64,000 bases of DNA. It comes from Phlebopus portentosus. Lineage: Eukaryota; Basidiomycota; Agaricomycetes; Boletales; Boletinellaceae. Made by a program: the position numbers and the translations under genes. Under the pieces are notes generated by a model. The model did no database searches. It was not told where the DNA came from and was given only the letters and a program-made list of their open reading frames with translations. How positions within the stretch are numbered: position 1 is the stretch's first letter; each line of letters starts with the position of its first letter. Below, one piece after another: positions 52,382 to 64,000 of this stretch. Location of the stretch: assembly GCA_037892935.1 (NCBI GenBank), contig JAYXKI010000005.1, positions 868,001-932,000 of the forward strand. The letters are read 5' to 3'.

Positions 52382-55300
52382 ATGGGTCAGGCTGGAAGCA
52401 CTGCGAAGCCACCAGAGCTTGGCGCCGGCGTGCAGGCTCAGGTGTCTATGCCACCGCCGCCATCGCCGCAACCCAAAAGCAAATCGAGGTTCGGATGGCC
52501 CGGGCGCAGGAAGAAGTCTGAAGATTTTACGAAGCTTATGATTTCTCCGACTCCATCTCCGGTGCCGTCGCTGCATTCTGCGCCACCTCCCAGTAGTCTT
52601 AACAATACTAACAAGGGCAGGGAGCTCGCTCGAAAGGACAGCAACGTTTCTTCGGTTGAAAGCAATGGTGGATTCAATATGCATGAGCTCTCCCGGCCGC
52701 CATCGAGGACGTCTTCCGCGAAGCAGCTCACGTTGCAATTCGCTTCAAACACTCTCTCGGCACTCAAAGGAAAACTTAATGCATCTCAGGCTTCAATTCA
52801 TTCTTTTCGTAATGGTGGCCCGATGTCTCCTACAATACTGCCGCCTCCGTTGCCACCTAAGCCTGACATCTCCCATCTTTCTACTTCCTCTTCCCGGAGC
52901 GAGGGCTCGTCAGGGGATTGGGTTGCACTGGAGAAGACTAGCAAGCCACTACCATCACCTACCCCAGATGCTTCGGCTCCCGTGACTGGGGGCGAGGCTC
53001 GGCATCCTGAGATGGTCCCTACGGCAACCGCAACAGGAACACCTTCATCATCTTCGGAGCATGCTCATGACGTCAATGTGCCTCTGCGCAGAGAACGGGA
53101 GCGCCGCGAAGGTACAGACGCGCAGACCGCGAAGGAGATTGCCGATGACTGGCGCAAGAGCGATTCGACTTTGCGCACAGTGCGCCTCGTCGGCTCGCGT
53201 ACGCCACGTCCGCTTTCTCTTGCCGAGTCAACGAACTCGAACCATACTGTTCTTCCGACCGTGGGTGCGGGATCACCAGCTGGGAATATGAACATGGGCG
53301 CTGGAAAGCGATTGAGCGCACTCATGACGGATGTCGACTTCGGTCTCAAGGAAGTCGATAGTGAAGATGATGATGACGAAGAGTCGGCATTCCCCTCTTC
53401 TGCTTTCAACTCAGTCCATAACCTGCAAGAGCAGCAAGTCATACCTTTTAGTTCATCAGCGCCAACCGCGACCTCGAGTAAACCTCAGCCTACACCGAGG
53501 CGCGGTTCTCTATCTATTCGCATCGGCAGATTCTCAGGCTCGAAGACCCGTGTGTCTGAACATGGGCAGCTGGATGGCTCAGACTCCGAAGTGCTCTCTT
53601 CCTCCGTTTCGACTCAAGGCACGGGTACAGACATGGGAATGTTCACTGCAAATTCGTCAACTACGTCCGTCACATCGTCTTCCCATGGGATTGGCACGAA
53701 GGATTCGCGTCCTTCAATTGAGATTGCATCCTCGGCGAGTATTGCTTCGAGTATGAGCTCGGAACATCATCCAGATAGATACGCCCAGTACAAGGCGAAC
53801 TCAAAACTTGAGCCTTGGATCTCGCTTCCACCTGCGGCGACGGACTCGCAAGCATCGCTTTCCACATCCGAATCTATGCCGACGTCTTCTCGCAAGGGAA
53901 GCCCTAGTCGGCACACCGATACAGAAATGAGTGGGAAGCATGCAGTGAATATGAGTCCGCCCCACGGAGCGAATTTGCGTCCTGCACACCAGCGCAGCCG
54001 ATTGCAGAGTATTCAGGCGCGCGGATTCCGGCAGACAGCGGTTAGTCTGACAACGGGACTTGCACCTGCTGCGGGTTTCGCTCGCAAGGCTGTTGATCGA
54101 TTGGGTCGTGCGCTTGCTGGAAGCTCGACTAGCCTCGCGAATAACGATGCGGAGGAAGTGCAGATTCCGCATGCAGGTGGGCACAAGCACGGACACGCGC
54201 CAACGGCCTCTGCTTCGAGTGCTGCGCTCTTTGGCCAGCACCCGCATCCGCATGGACATCATCATCGACACCATCATTTACCACAGCACCCTCCCTCAAG
54301 CTCGAAGAAGGCGATGCGCAAGCACGGAGCGAGCCCTTCGGGTACCTGGTCCGTCAATTCCACCTCTACATCTGACACGGACGGCGGACCAGCAGGCCCT
54401 AATCTCGGGCCCTGTCTTCGTGGTCCTCTCATTCCTGTTAATGGCAATGGCAAAGGTCTGGTATTCGGGAGAGAGTTAGAGCTTTGCGTCAAGGATACTG
54501 CTTGTACTGGTGAAGTTGAGAGTGGCGTCGATGGTCTCTCGCTCGAGGGTAGAAGCTTGCCTGCTCTTGTTGCGAGGTGTGCGCAGCATATCGTCAAGTG
54601 GGGTGTCCAAGAAGAGGGTCTTTTCCGGTTCGTTTCTTTCATTCATTGCTGTGGTAGGTGAACGACAATTAACGCTTTTGTTATGCTTGCAGTATTTCTG
54701 GGCGCTCAACGCACATCGCAAAGCTTCGTGCTGAGTTTGACTCTGGAGCGGATTACGATCTTCGCGAATGTGGACCAGGAGAGATTGACCCTCATGCGGT
54801 GTCGTCGATCTTCAAGGCTTACTTGCGTGAACGTAAGTAATCTTACATTATACTCACTCAAAGCATACAGGCAAAAGCTTAAAGGTTATTTTTGACATGT
54901 GTGACATGAAACGTCCAATGCTGTGCTGCATTACGACTAAATAAATATAGTCCCTGAGCCACTGTTGACGCGCCATCTGATGCCGTACTTCGAAGTGGCG
55001 TTGACGGCCGAGAACAACATGATCAACGCCGCTGACGCACAGAGCACTGGTCAGAATGGCAACGAGCACAAGCGTCGGTCAGGGCTTCCGTCCAGTCCGC
55101 GCGATAGCGTGCAAGTGCGCAAAGCACCGTCGCTCTCGACTTTCGCAGTACCCGCATTGGCTCCCCGAACCGCCTCGCATACGCTGACAGCAGCCCTATC
55201 GGAGCTGATTGCGCGTCTGCCGAAGGAGAATCGCGACTTGTTGCGTACGGTGACGGAGCTCATTATGGCGACTGCGCGTGCGAGTCGGGAGACGAAGATG

Positions 55301-56824
55301 CCGCTGAGCAATTTACTTCTGGTGTTTTGTCCTAGTCTGATGATGGGTCCGCCATTGTTGAGGGCGCTCTGCGAAGGGAAGGAAATTTGGGACGGTCCAT
55401 TAGAGGACGTGAAGATTCCACCTGTTCTTGAGGCACTTTCGTCTTCAGAGACGGGTAACGGGGAGGAGGAGGTTAAAGTGGGGGAGGACAGTGGACGTAG
55501 CAGCGGAGAAAGTGAGACGGGCTTGCACCATCATGGAACAATCCGTCGACCGCCGAGAGCATCAAGTGAAGTTGCTAGCACGAAAGCTACCAGCGAAGAG
55601 GAGACGGTCGAGATGGCTGAAACTGCTGTTGTTCCCGTCGCTCCTCTTCCCAGCCTTGTTCTTCCTTGCAATGACGAAGAAGCATCCGTGACAAGTAGAC
55701 ATACGAAGACGGACTCTTCAATCAGCGCTTCGATCAACTCATCCTCTCCGGATGGAAATAATACACATTCCTCCAGTTCTTCTGAGTCATTACACACTCC
55801 GCTGTCGTCAAGCCCGGCAAGTCTCTCGCCAAACAAGTCTCTCGCTCCTTCCGGGTCCATTACGAAACCAGCTCTCGATACGAGTGGACTGAGCAACAAG
55901 TTTATAGCTTTGCGTGCTCAGTCTGGGTCGCCTTCCCCACTGTCTCCGTCCTCTGTAAAGAAAGCTGTCCGGAAGTCCCTCATCGGTAACCCTGTTCCGT
56001 TCCCATTAGGCATGAATAGAAATTGCAGTGGAAGTGGAAGTGCTGGTAGTGCACCGGTCACGCCGATCGAACTGGCATCGGATAAGTTGTTATTGACGCC
56101 CCATTCGTCCAGTAGTCCGAACTTGACGAAGGTCTGTGCTTCACCGAGTCCAGCTAGCACGCCTCCGCGTCCTGGAAGAAGGAAGAGTAAGGCATCGATG
56201 CTGGGCCTCAAATCGAAGCGGTCCCTATCGTCGCTCCTGGGACTGGCACAGGAGCAGGCACATATTCAACCAGTGCTGCCTGCGGTCCCGAATTTGGCTG
56301 AGGAAGTTAACAAGGAGTCTGCGCACCCTCCGCGGTCATCGACACCCTGTCCTGTTCTCGAACTTCCCGTGGACACGTCGGGAATGCGGCTTGGTGAAGG
56401 GCTCGGACTTGGGATTTCATTAACGGATAAACCGGAGCAGCTCAAACCAGTCAAGTCCGAACGGATGCCCGAAGTGCCAAGCACGCTCAGGATTCCATTG
56501 TGCTCTAGGTCTCCTTCCCCTTTTCCGTCGCAGCACCGTCCCCAAGGATCGTCACCCTCGCCTGCGATGATGTTGGACCGCGTCGAGTCCGACTCGTCTG
56601 CTGTGACTAATAACTCTGTGTTCTATACCCCGCCGACGACGACGCGTGCGCTGGCACCATCTGCGGATAACTCGGTCTCGGTCTCGTCGAGTATTGCTCC
56701 TACTATTAGCACATCGAGCTCGAACTCTGGGTCGTATAGTTTCCTTGACTTTAATCTCGGGAAGGCAGGTGGAGAAGATGATTGGGCGAAGAGCGTGTTG
56801 CAGGCTGCATCGAGTGATTCGTAA
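52382..56824 (+). CDS. Large RhoGAP-domain protein, 1419 aa
   Basis: Three exons: 52382-54627, 54693-54832 and 54951-56824. Residues 1 to about 690 are disordered, rich in Ser, Pro and His, with a basic patch (SRFGWPGRRKKS) near the start. The RhoGAP domain begins VFGRELELCVKD. It contains the arginine finger in EEGLFRISGRS, then IFKAYLRELPEPLLT, LPKENRDLLRTVTELI, and the helix KMPLSNLLLVFCPSLM. An insert of about 60 residues splits it after VALTAENNM. The C-terminal 400 residues are Ser/Pro-rich. RhoGAPs switch off Rho or Cdc42 GTPases that control polarity and wall synthesis; the target is not evident. The start at 52382 follows a CT-rich leader; a longer N-terminus cannot be excluded. Confidence 0.9.
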
Positions 56825-57656
56825 TTTTATATCTCCGTTCTTGCTTGTGTTCGGTTTCTCTTTATAATCTCGCTATGCATATCTTTGATTTATTTGATTG
56901 ATATCGGCGATATCCTTCTCTTTCCTCCATCACACAACAGCGGCTTCCGGGGTTGGTCCCATTCACAATTCCCATCCCTTTTTTCATTGTGCTCTGTTTC
57001 TCCCTGATATCATCTTCAAGGTCAAGTCTGTTTTTATTGTAAGATCATCCTACCCCTGGTTGGTGTATAATCCTTTCTGGATGGAAAAGGTCAAATCGGA
57101 TCTGCAATTTTTTTTTTCTTCTCTTCACACGAAATTTTATTTATTTCTTCTGTCTTTCTACACAGTTTGTTGCATCTACTCACCCGTCTGAGACCAAACC
57201 AGTACGCTCATTTCAATAATGTCCGTTCGTTTTCTCCATTTACTTTTCCCGAGTTTTTTTACGTGCTCGATTTTCGCCAAGCTAACGTTATTAGCACTAT
57301 CGTCTTATCCGATAGTTTTTCATGGATTTTGTCAGATATGCGCGGCCTCGGAGATCGGAGGGCCTTACTTATTGATCCAATGAGATAATTATTTGTCATC
57401 CGAAGCGGTGTTCGGAGCATCACGTGAGAAGACCGATGCATCTAAGGCCAAGCCAATTATTATGATTGGGATTGGGCTTGTCTCAGTACCGCATATACCG
57501 TCCATCCCTAAATCATATATAACATGACTTTCCGCCCCGTAGGTTTTAGATCACACGCAACTCTCGTCCGTCATCTCCTCCATTGTGGGCCGCCGACCGA
57601 TATACGACCACTGACGACGCTGGGCATTTAGATTCAATTCCAACCGCTAAATTATC
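56825..57656. other. Intergenic RhoGAP / SNG1
   Basis: 832 bases, T-rich in the first half (RhoGAP 3' end). The second half holds a CACGTG at 57421-57426 and a TATATAA at 57516-57522 before SNG1. Confidence 0.5.
57516..57522 (+). promoter_or_regulatory. TATA box candidate of SNG1
   Basis: TATATAA about 135 bases before the SNG1 ATG, with a CACGTG 95 bases further upstream. Position is plausible for a core promoter with a leader of about 100 bases. Confidence 0.45.
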
Positions 57657-60116
57657 ATGATTTCGTCAAGCCAAAGTTACAATCCTCCTCGTTCACGTCT
57701 ATCCGTCTATCCAGAGGACGAGGCAGAACCGATGAGTCGTATGAGCTCGCGCCACTCTACGATCGGTTTTGGAGGGTCTATGATGTACTCGAGCTCAAGT
57801 CACAGACCAGCTTGTCCGAGTATATCAATCTACTCGGAGGACGAGATGCCCCCCATTAGTCGTATGAGTTCGCGACATTCTGCGATCCTGGATATCAGTA
57901 AGCCGGGCGACGACTCTGTGTCGCGGTTTGGTCTGGACGACCCAGATCGTACGCGCACCAACTCGGTTGCTTCGTTAGACACGGAGAAGCAAGAAGCAGC
58001 TATAGCTTCTTCGCCTATTTCCGGATCTGTCGAAGCTTCTTCTCCCGATGGTTCGCAGCCACCGACTTTGCCTCCTTTCCAAGCTCGATTTTGGAGTAAG
58101 GATCCGGTGACGAGTGGCAAGAGGAAGACATACATCTCGATGATCTCTATAGTGACGTTGTTACTTATCCTCTCTATCTTTGGGATACTCTCGATCTACT
58201 GGGCGTCGTTATATAATGTTCCGAATTATGCGCATAAGCTTGAGTGCTGGATCATAGTGCGTATTTTCCGTTTTGCTATATTACATCGACAATTCTGAAA
58301 CGCTTCCTCTCACCATTTTCTTTCGGACGGACTTGTAGGACTTTGACGGTGGAGCAATAGGCCAGACCGTCATCCAAGCATTTCAAAATAATACGGGCCA
58401 ACCGAAGCAACTCACCTGGAGAGTAGTCGACGCCTCGCAGTTCCCTAATTTCCCGCAAGACGTCGAGGACGCGGTCGTAAATGACAAGACATGGGCGGCC
58501 ATTTCCAGTGCGTATCTATTTTGTGCCTATGTTATGTTATGAATTTCAACAAAAATGATATCTGACATTTTGGCCGAAAGTCAACCCAGGGGCGTCCGAT
58601 AACCTTAATGACGCTATCAATAATGCGGATGACACGTACAATGGTGCTCTGGCCGTTACCGCGTACGTGAATGAAGGGAGGAATAACAACGGATAGTGCG
58701 TATTGTTTCCAATTAATCATGTTATTTCAATGCTGAAACCTTGTTTGTCAGTGCTTCGATCATCCATCCGCAGGTAGTCATCTATTCTAATGATATGCCG
58801 CAGAATATAATCACTCACAGCATGGTGTCATTTCCATAGATCATAACGGTGTTGGCGGACGCAGTCCAAGTCTTTGCATTGCAAAACTCTCAGCAGGTCT
58901 CGGCAAATTCGGACGTTGATGTCAACACGCTGCTTTCTCAAGCCCCAGGCGTCCTGACGAACCCCATGTCCTATACTATCGACAACTTGAGGCCGTTTGA
59001 CGTCCCAGTGTGAGTTTCATTCCAAGCTAAACCGCGGGCATGTATTGATTCTACCCTTCAGAGCGGTAGCCGTTCAACTCGTTGGACTTATCTACGTTCT
59101 TATTATTTCTGTGAGGATCTATCGATGTTTCGAAAGATTGATGTTGACTTTATTCATTCTGCTTTCAGTTTATCGTTTGTGTAAGCATATATTAAGCGCT
59201 TTTTTCCTAGTCTTCTATTTTGACCAATGGTTTCGATCGTTCTAGATGATGAACTACCAAGCTCGCGTTGTCATTACCGGCCTCAACCAACATTTGCGAC
59301 TGATTTCGCTCCTTCATCTGCGAGTCATCGTTCCCTTCGTTCTCTACTTCTTCATATCGGTTTGTTTAAGCTCTCCCTTGCTTTTTTGCAAAAAAACTCA
59401 CGACCTATCCTTCTAGCTCTTCTTTGCGCTCCTTAGTCTTGCATTCCAAGCTCCTTTCGACCGCTTGTGCGTTCATTCACTCATTCACTTCTTCTCTCGA
59501 ACATCGACAGAAAAACTGACGCTCGAGTCTAGCTACGGGAATCGGGGATTCGTTATCTATTGGATGATGAATTGGGCGGGGATGTTGTCTTTGTGAGTTT
59601 CTGTCGGCAACAATCTTCAATCTTCCTTTTCTGATTGCCATTTTTAGAGGATTAGCCTTGGAGTCTATGATCACGATACTTACGCCTGCTTTCATTCCGT
59701 TCTTCCTTATTCTTTGGATTATATGCAAGTCTTTTTCAGTTATCAAGATGGATGAAAACTAACAAAGGTGTGTAGCCAACGTCTCTGTGGCTTCCGTGCC
59801 CATCGAAGTCCTTCCCGGAATCTTCAAGTACGGCTACGCGACGCCTTTCTTCAACTTCTCACAGACAGTACGAACAATTCTCTTCGGCACGAAAGATCAA
59901 TGTAAGCATTTATTTTCAGCAAGTCAGCAGAATATTATCCAACAATTACTCTCTTCTCGTGTAGTGGGGCTCAACTTCGGTGTCCAATTCGCTTGGATCG
60001 GCATATCGATTTTGACGATGACACTGTTTACGATCTTGATGCGGAAGAAGGAGGAGCGCGCGTGGGTGCGCCAGCAGCAGAACTGCACGAATAATACGAA
60101 TCCAGAAAAGGCCTAG
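57657..60116 (+). CDS. SNG1: SNG1-family (DUF3533) multi-pass membrane protein, 571 aa
   Basis: Thirteen exons: 57657-58256, 58339-58507, 58581-58695, 58752-58773, 58840-59009, 59062-59110, 59169-59180, 59246-59359, 59417-59466, 59533-59592, 59648-59724, 59776-59901 and 59965-60116 (1716 nt, all in phase). A Ser-rich cytosolic N-terminus contains two copies of a MSRMSSRHS-like motif. TM1 is MISIVTLLLILSIFGILSIYW. A luminal domain of about 180 residues follows, with INPGASDNL typical of the family. At least five helices come after (VQLVGLIYVLIIS, VIVPFVLYFFIS, FVIYWMMNWAGML, ITILTPAFIPFFLILW, FAWIGISILTMTLFTIL). Yeast SNG1 confers nitrosoguanidine resistance and affects membrane lipid asymmetry. 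Intron 11 uses a GC donor (GCAAGT). One exon is only 12 nt. Confidence 0.9.
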
Positions 60117-61440
60117 ACTTTCATGAGTTTGACTTTTGTTGTTTTTCTCGTTCTCGTTTGGGTGAATGGTTTGTATGGAATCCGAAGGGGAAATTAACCA
60201 GGCCTTTTGATGTTTTGTGCTCTGATTTTGTCTCATTTTCGCAATTTCTTTACTTAGCTTACCTGCATATTCATGTCGACATTGCTCATCTTACCTCGCG
60301 TTATAGGATGTAGACGCATTCATGTTTTTCTTTGTTATCAGTATGTAACGATGATGAACGTTGGTCAGTCTTTCAGTATTGTGTTCAAACCCGAATGAAA
60401 GTCGGAAAGAGGGAAAGAAGTTGAAGACACGCTTCTTTTCCATCACGTAAGGTTGTGGAGCTTGTCATGGATCAAACTAGACCAAACTTTCGACTTATAA
60501 ATACATTTTCCAAATCCTCCACCAGTTTTATGGTTTGTTTTACAGCGGAGGGATACCAAGAAAACTTATAGCTGAAGAGTGGATAAGCAAGGATACGGGT
60601 CAGTTGACAAGTCTTGTTTGGTCTTGAACAGCCTTGGAGAGCCTTGACCGGGATCTCTGGTATTCTTGGCGAGCCGTGCGACTCCTGCCTTCCTGCCTCC
60701 GAAGGTCCTCGGACAGAATTAATCGATATGGCTGGCGGACATCCGGTATTCGGCATTCCTCAACTTTCCAGCGGAGTTTGAGCGCACTTACCGGGACTTT
60801 CCCGTCGGCATACCAAGTTTTGTATCGTGCCGATGAGAGTATAATTGAGATTTTAGCAGCATTCAGTCGGATGAACCGACCGGCGACGCAATATGCGACG
60901 GATTTGCAGAAAAGTGCTCTGCGATAGACTGAACGTCTGTCAAAGAAGAAAGACTACCAAGATTGATTGTTTTTCGACGGCCGTCCGATGCACGGTGTGT
61001 CAACAAAGCATGCAATGATCCACATTAGGAATCTCAAGTCTGCTACGGATTCCAAGCCAGCTGTCACATCACATCACAAGCTCTCTATCTGCACCGCCTG
61101 GCTTCTTCGTTCTCGGGTTTTGAACATCATCATGTAACCCACGCTAAGATTCTTTTATATGGGATATTAAGCCGAGATGGGAGTCGATGATCTGGGCGTG
61201 TCGTTTCTTGTCCTCTTCCACCTTCTATCAACTGTGCAGGTCTTTAGTGAGACGAGGCTGTCATGGCGAGCCTATGTAAAATGCTCTCTCGTTCAAACGC
61301 GCTTCGTTTTGCAACGCTTCTGGGTGTTATGGGCCATAACCATGTATTTGCCAGGAGTAGTCAGGCGTCGAGATTTGATCGCCGCCAAGCGTAAGGCTCC
61401 CACACACGGATACTCTATTTGTCTTTGTTGACCTGGCGGA
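60117..61440. other. Intergenic SNG1 / Ser-Thr-rich membrane protein
   Basis: About 1.3 kb. A frame at 61177-61431 begins with a hydrophobic stretch like a signal peptide (VSFLVLFHLLSTVQVFS). It could be a 5' exon of the next gene, but I found no GT-AG pair that joins it in the right frame. Nothing else is supported. Confidence 0.4.
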
Positions 61441-62457
61441 ATGTCCAACAGGCACGATGATGACGACGACGACGACGACGATGATGATGATGACGACGAC
61501 GACGACGATATAGACGAGGACGGCGAGGATGGCACCCATACTCATCATTCGACAAGAGCAAGCACTCATTCTTCAACTAGTTCGCCAACTGGCTCGTCGA
61601 CTGTCCATTCAAGCGTCCCTCCGACTACTTTGTCAGACGGTTTGTCGACTAGCTCTCCAGGAGGTATGCCAACAAGTCTGTCCAGTGATCGTCCAAGCGG
61701 ACCATCAAGTGGTTGGACGAACAGTTGGACAAGTCCTGGGACTTCATCTACCAGTACGTCGGTTGAGACGAGTGCGGGAAGCAATGCGGCGATATCTGCC
61801 ACTGAAGGCGGCATCACCAAAGGTTCCATCGCAGGAATCGTCATCGGTTCTGGTGAGTTCTTCTAGTGAACTGATAGATACGATGGTATCATGAATCGAC
61901 TTTCCCGTCGCGTGTTAGGAATCGTGCTGGTCATCGCTTTCTATATAGCACGCTGCATGCGACACCGGTATGCCAAGTCAAAGAGGAAGCAGCTAGAGAA
62001 AAAAGACTTGCTGCTTGGACCGCCCTTACTGAGATCGACCCACCCAACTGATACGAAGGATCCTGTGATGACCACCGCGAACGTCGCATCTTCCCAACCA
62101 TATGCCCTCTATCGCACTGCGAGTCGGGATACGTTGCCACAGATTCCATTCGATACGCCTGCGTACATGTCGACAGACAACCTCGCCTCGTATACTTACG
62201 CGCAAATGCATGCACAGCGCACGTCAACGGTGTTATCCTATGATTACACTAATGACCCGACGGAGATGACCAATAGTTCCGCAGTACGCGAGAGTGAAGG
62301 CGGATTCGGACACGCGAACTTGCATGAAGATATGCTTGCGAGACAAAAAGCACTGGAGGCACACATGGAGCGGATGTATGGAAGTCATGATCCTTCGTCG
62401 GACGGGAACTACTCCAGTGTCACTGTGAACCCGCCTCCCACATACCGGGAACATTGA
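61441..62457 (+). CDS. Ser/Thr-rich single-pass membrane protein with poly-Asp tract, at least 316 aa
   Basis: Exons 61441-61852 and 61919-62457 are in frame. The protein opens with a run of 18 Asp, then about 110 residues rich in Ser, Thr, Pro and Gly, as in mucin-like O-glycosylated ectodomains. One membrane span follows (GSIAGIVIGSGIVLVIAFY) with a basic stop-transfer (RCMRHRYAKSKRKQ). The cytosolic tail has 150 residues and a PPPTY motif near the end (VNPPPTYREH) that could bind WW domains. The layout recalls fungal wall-stress sensors (Mid2/Wsc-like), but no Cys domain is present. The true start is uncertain: a signal peptide is expected, and one may lie in an upstream exon near 61177. 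No family could be named. Confidence 0.65.
61456..61509 (+). repeat. (GAY)18 trinucleotide microsatellite encoding poly-Asp
   Basis: Eighteen consecutive GAC/GAT codons in the reading frame of the Ser/Thr-rich membrane protein, grouped as GAC and GAT blocks. Repeat length probably varies between strains and would change the acidic tract. Confidence 0.85.
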
Positions 62458-62657
62458 TGAATGTTACCTCATAGCCCATTTCAACTTTCCATCAGTTTCT
62501 TGCTATCTTGTTGAACGAAGGACTTTGTAGTCAGCCTGAGTCATGTATACCTTGTTAATTTTTCCATCATTAAAAGGACATGGTTGAGACATTTAACACA
62601 GTAAAGAAGCGGCCAAGACATTCACAGAGGAACGAGAATGCGAGACAGGAACAATGA

Positions 62658-64000
62658 TCAAGATAGCAGAGTGTTATTGATCTTGCGAATCACGAAACGG
62701 ATAAGAGGGCTTGAGGAGTTTGGTGGAACGCAGTCGATACCGACATCTTCGCGATCCTCTTTGAAAGTATGCGCATTCAGAGGTAACGAGTGTAGAACTT
62801 CTATTTCAGCCTTGCGCCTGGTATAAAGCATCTGCATAAGCTCTCGCCTGACGAGCCGAGAAGAAGAGCGGTAGTCAAATCATCATGTAGCAGATGCTCA
62901 GCACTTACTTCCAGGAAGGAGGAAGGTCGCTTCTTGAGCGTAACAACGATAAAGCCTTAAGATATTAAGTGCCTCAGATGAAGATTAGATCAAAATAATG
63001 AGTGCGATGAAGCATACCTTTCGTTGGTCATGAGCAGAGATAGGTAGAAGTTCGTCCCTATCCAGTCCCATTCTACCAGCGATATTGTACCGTAAAGTTT
63101 TAAGGCATCAAGGTAGGTGCGTACCCCAAGGCCTCTGAGGCAGAAACGCCGATCCACTCCAGTCGTTCAGCAGCTAGACTGTCGTTTTCATGGTACATTC
63201 TAGCACTGCCGTACTTGTAGACAGATACGATATCAAGACCGTAGGCATCTGCATCGACAAGTGCGAGAATCCGGGTCCTAGTGAGGCAGAGCGGCCCAGT
63301 CACACGAATAGAGCTCAGTAAAAGCGCATATAGGCAGCCATAGAGTTACTTCTCGGGCATATTGTCAGAGAATGTCTTGACAAGCTGGCGCGTTGCGAGG
63401 TCAGGATAACCTTTCCCCTAGAATTTCATAAGCACACCAATAAATCAGCAGCGCAGAGAATCGAAAAGAGGAGCAGGATTACTGTAATAAGAACACCAGG
63501 ACCAGGCAGAGCAGGATTGTTCGTTAGACTTGATCCTCGTAATGTCTGGAATACAGCCTGAAATGCAAGAGGAATGAGGATTAAAACTCTCATCGAGTGA
63601 CAAAGCCATACATCCTTCTCGACGACAAGTATCCAGGAGATATCTTCACGGATCTCATATTCGGCGACGTCTTGTGCATGTGGGATGAGTGATGGCTGTG
63701 GAAAGTTCAGATTAATTGGATTCACATGAATAAGAACCCACTTCTGTGTCGTGCCCAGAAATGACGGATCCATCGCAGAGGTGGATAGAAAGGGCTGATC
63801 CGCAAAACAAGCCTTTTGATGAAGCTCTCTAGACACGTCCTTAGCCGTAGTCCTCGTCAAGGATATGGAAAGATTACAATGTTAAGGTTCGAACGGTTAA
63901 TGGCAAACGTTGCAGCCAGGTCGTCCACCAACTGTTAACCGGGAAGTCAGCAACTCAGGAAATGATAACCAGACATATTTACCGTGTCTACTTTCGTCTG
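62658..64000 (-). CDS. SPO11: SPO11 meiotic topoisomerase-like protein, 5' end beyond window
   Basis: Minus strand exons inside the window, from upstream: 64000-63983 (partial), 63931-63878, 63828-63742, 63695-63612, 63557-63483, 63417-63350, 63277-63125, 63072-63018, 62955-62909 and 62847-62658, together 276 codons plus stop. The protein reads LVDDLAATFAINRSNLNI, then GLFCGSALSIHL, SWILVVEKDAVFQTL (the Toprim Glu), GKGYPDLATRQLV and LALVDADAYGLDIVSVYKYGS (the Toprim DxD), then HENDSLAAERLEWIGV. This is the TopVIA/Spo11 fold that makes meiotic DNA breaks. The catalytic Tyr in the winged-helix domain would lie outside the window. The C-terminus ends with a Ser-rich extension after RRKAEIEVL. 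It is convergent with the upstream membrane protein gene (200 bases between stops). Confidence 0.93.

Noticed and set aside
1..64000. Secondary-metabolite cluster, CRISPR array, rRNA or intact transposon
   Set aside because: No backbone synthase, spaced direct repeats, rRNA-like stretches, reverse transcriptase, integrase or transposase motifs were found.

Overview
The window reads as nuclear DNA of a filamentous basidiomycete, most likely an agaricomycete mushroom. Genes are dense and lie on both strands. Almost all are cut by many short introns of about 45-70 nt with GT(A/G)NG(T) donors and CTNAC-like branch sites. The gene content fits this group: GH71 glucanase, PARP-finger HIRAN/SNF2 protein, Set9 with a long tail, SNG1, Rds1 and a CBM12-DM9 fusion. 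I rebuilt every spliced model by hand and checked the phase at each junction.

Layout. 1-1076: 3' part of a GH71 alpha-1,3-glucanase. 1077-4351: no convincing gene. 4352-7896: H4K20 methyltransferase SET9. 7897-16284: a gene-poor block of about 8.4 kb with only two weak candidates. From 16285 the DNA is gene-dense: an SDR (-), CCT6 (+), a nucleolar FKBP (-) diverging from ARPC4 (+), a 31-exon HLTF/Rad5-like ATPase (+), a CTR copper transporter (-), an HMG-box factor (-), a CBM12/DM9 protein (+), an oxysterol-binding protein (-), a small Cys-containing orphan (-), an Apq12-like membrane protein (+), MPC2 (-), a chromodomain-SET H3K9 methyltransferase (-) diverging from a palmitoyl-protein thioesterase (+), an Rds1-like ferritin-fold protein (+), a YPR011C-type mitochondrial carrier (-), a large RhoGAP protein (+), SNG1 (+), a Ser/Thr-rich single-pass protein with an 18-Asp tract (+), and the 3' two-thirds of SPO11 (-), which runs off the right edge.

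The genes are mostly housekeeping and are not a biosynthetic cluster. Several act on chromatin or DNA: SET9 (H4K20), the SUV39/Clr4-type enzyme (H3K9), the FKBP histone chaperone, the HLTF-like repair ATPase, the HMG-box factor and SPO11. I see no evidence that they form one functional unit. No rRNA, tRNA, CRISPR array or intact transposon was recognised.

The most unusual signals are: (i) reading-frame shifts inside otherwise well-preserved genes (CCT6, HMG-box, SUV39-type SET, and PPT1 twice), mostly single missing bases, which suggest assembly errors unless confirmed; (ii) the post-SET zinc site of the H3K9 enzyme lies out of frame just after a GACG tandem duplication; (iii) micro-exons of 3-19 nt, one of which carries the SDR catalytic Tyr/Lys; (iv) two GC-AG introns; (v) the CBM12-glycine zipper-DM9 fusion without a signal peptide; (vi) phased GTCAC and repeated GTCG motifs upstream of genes.
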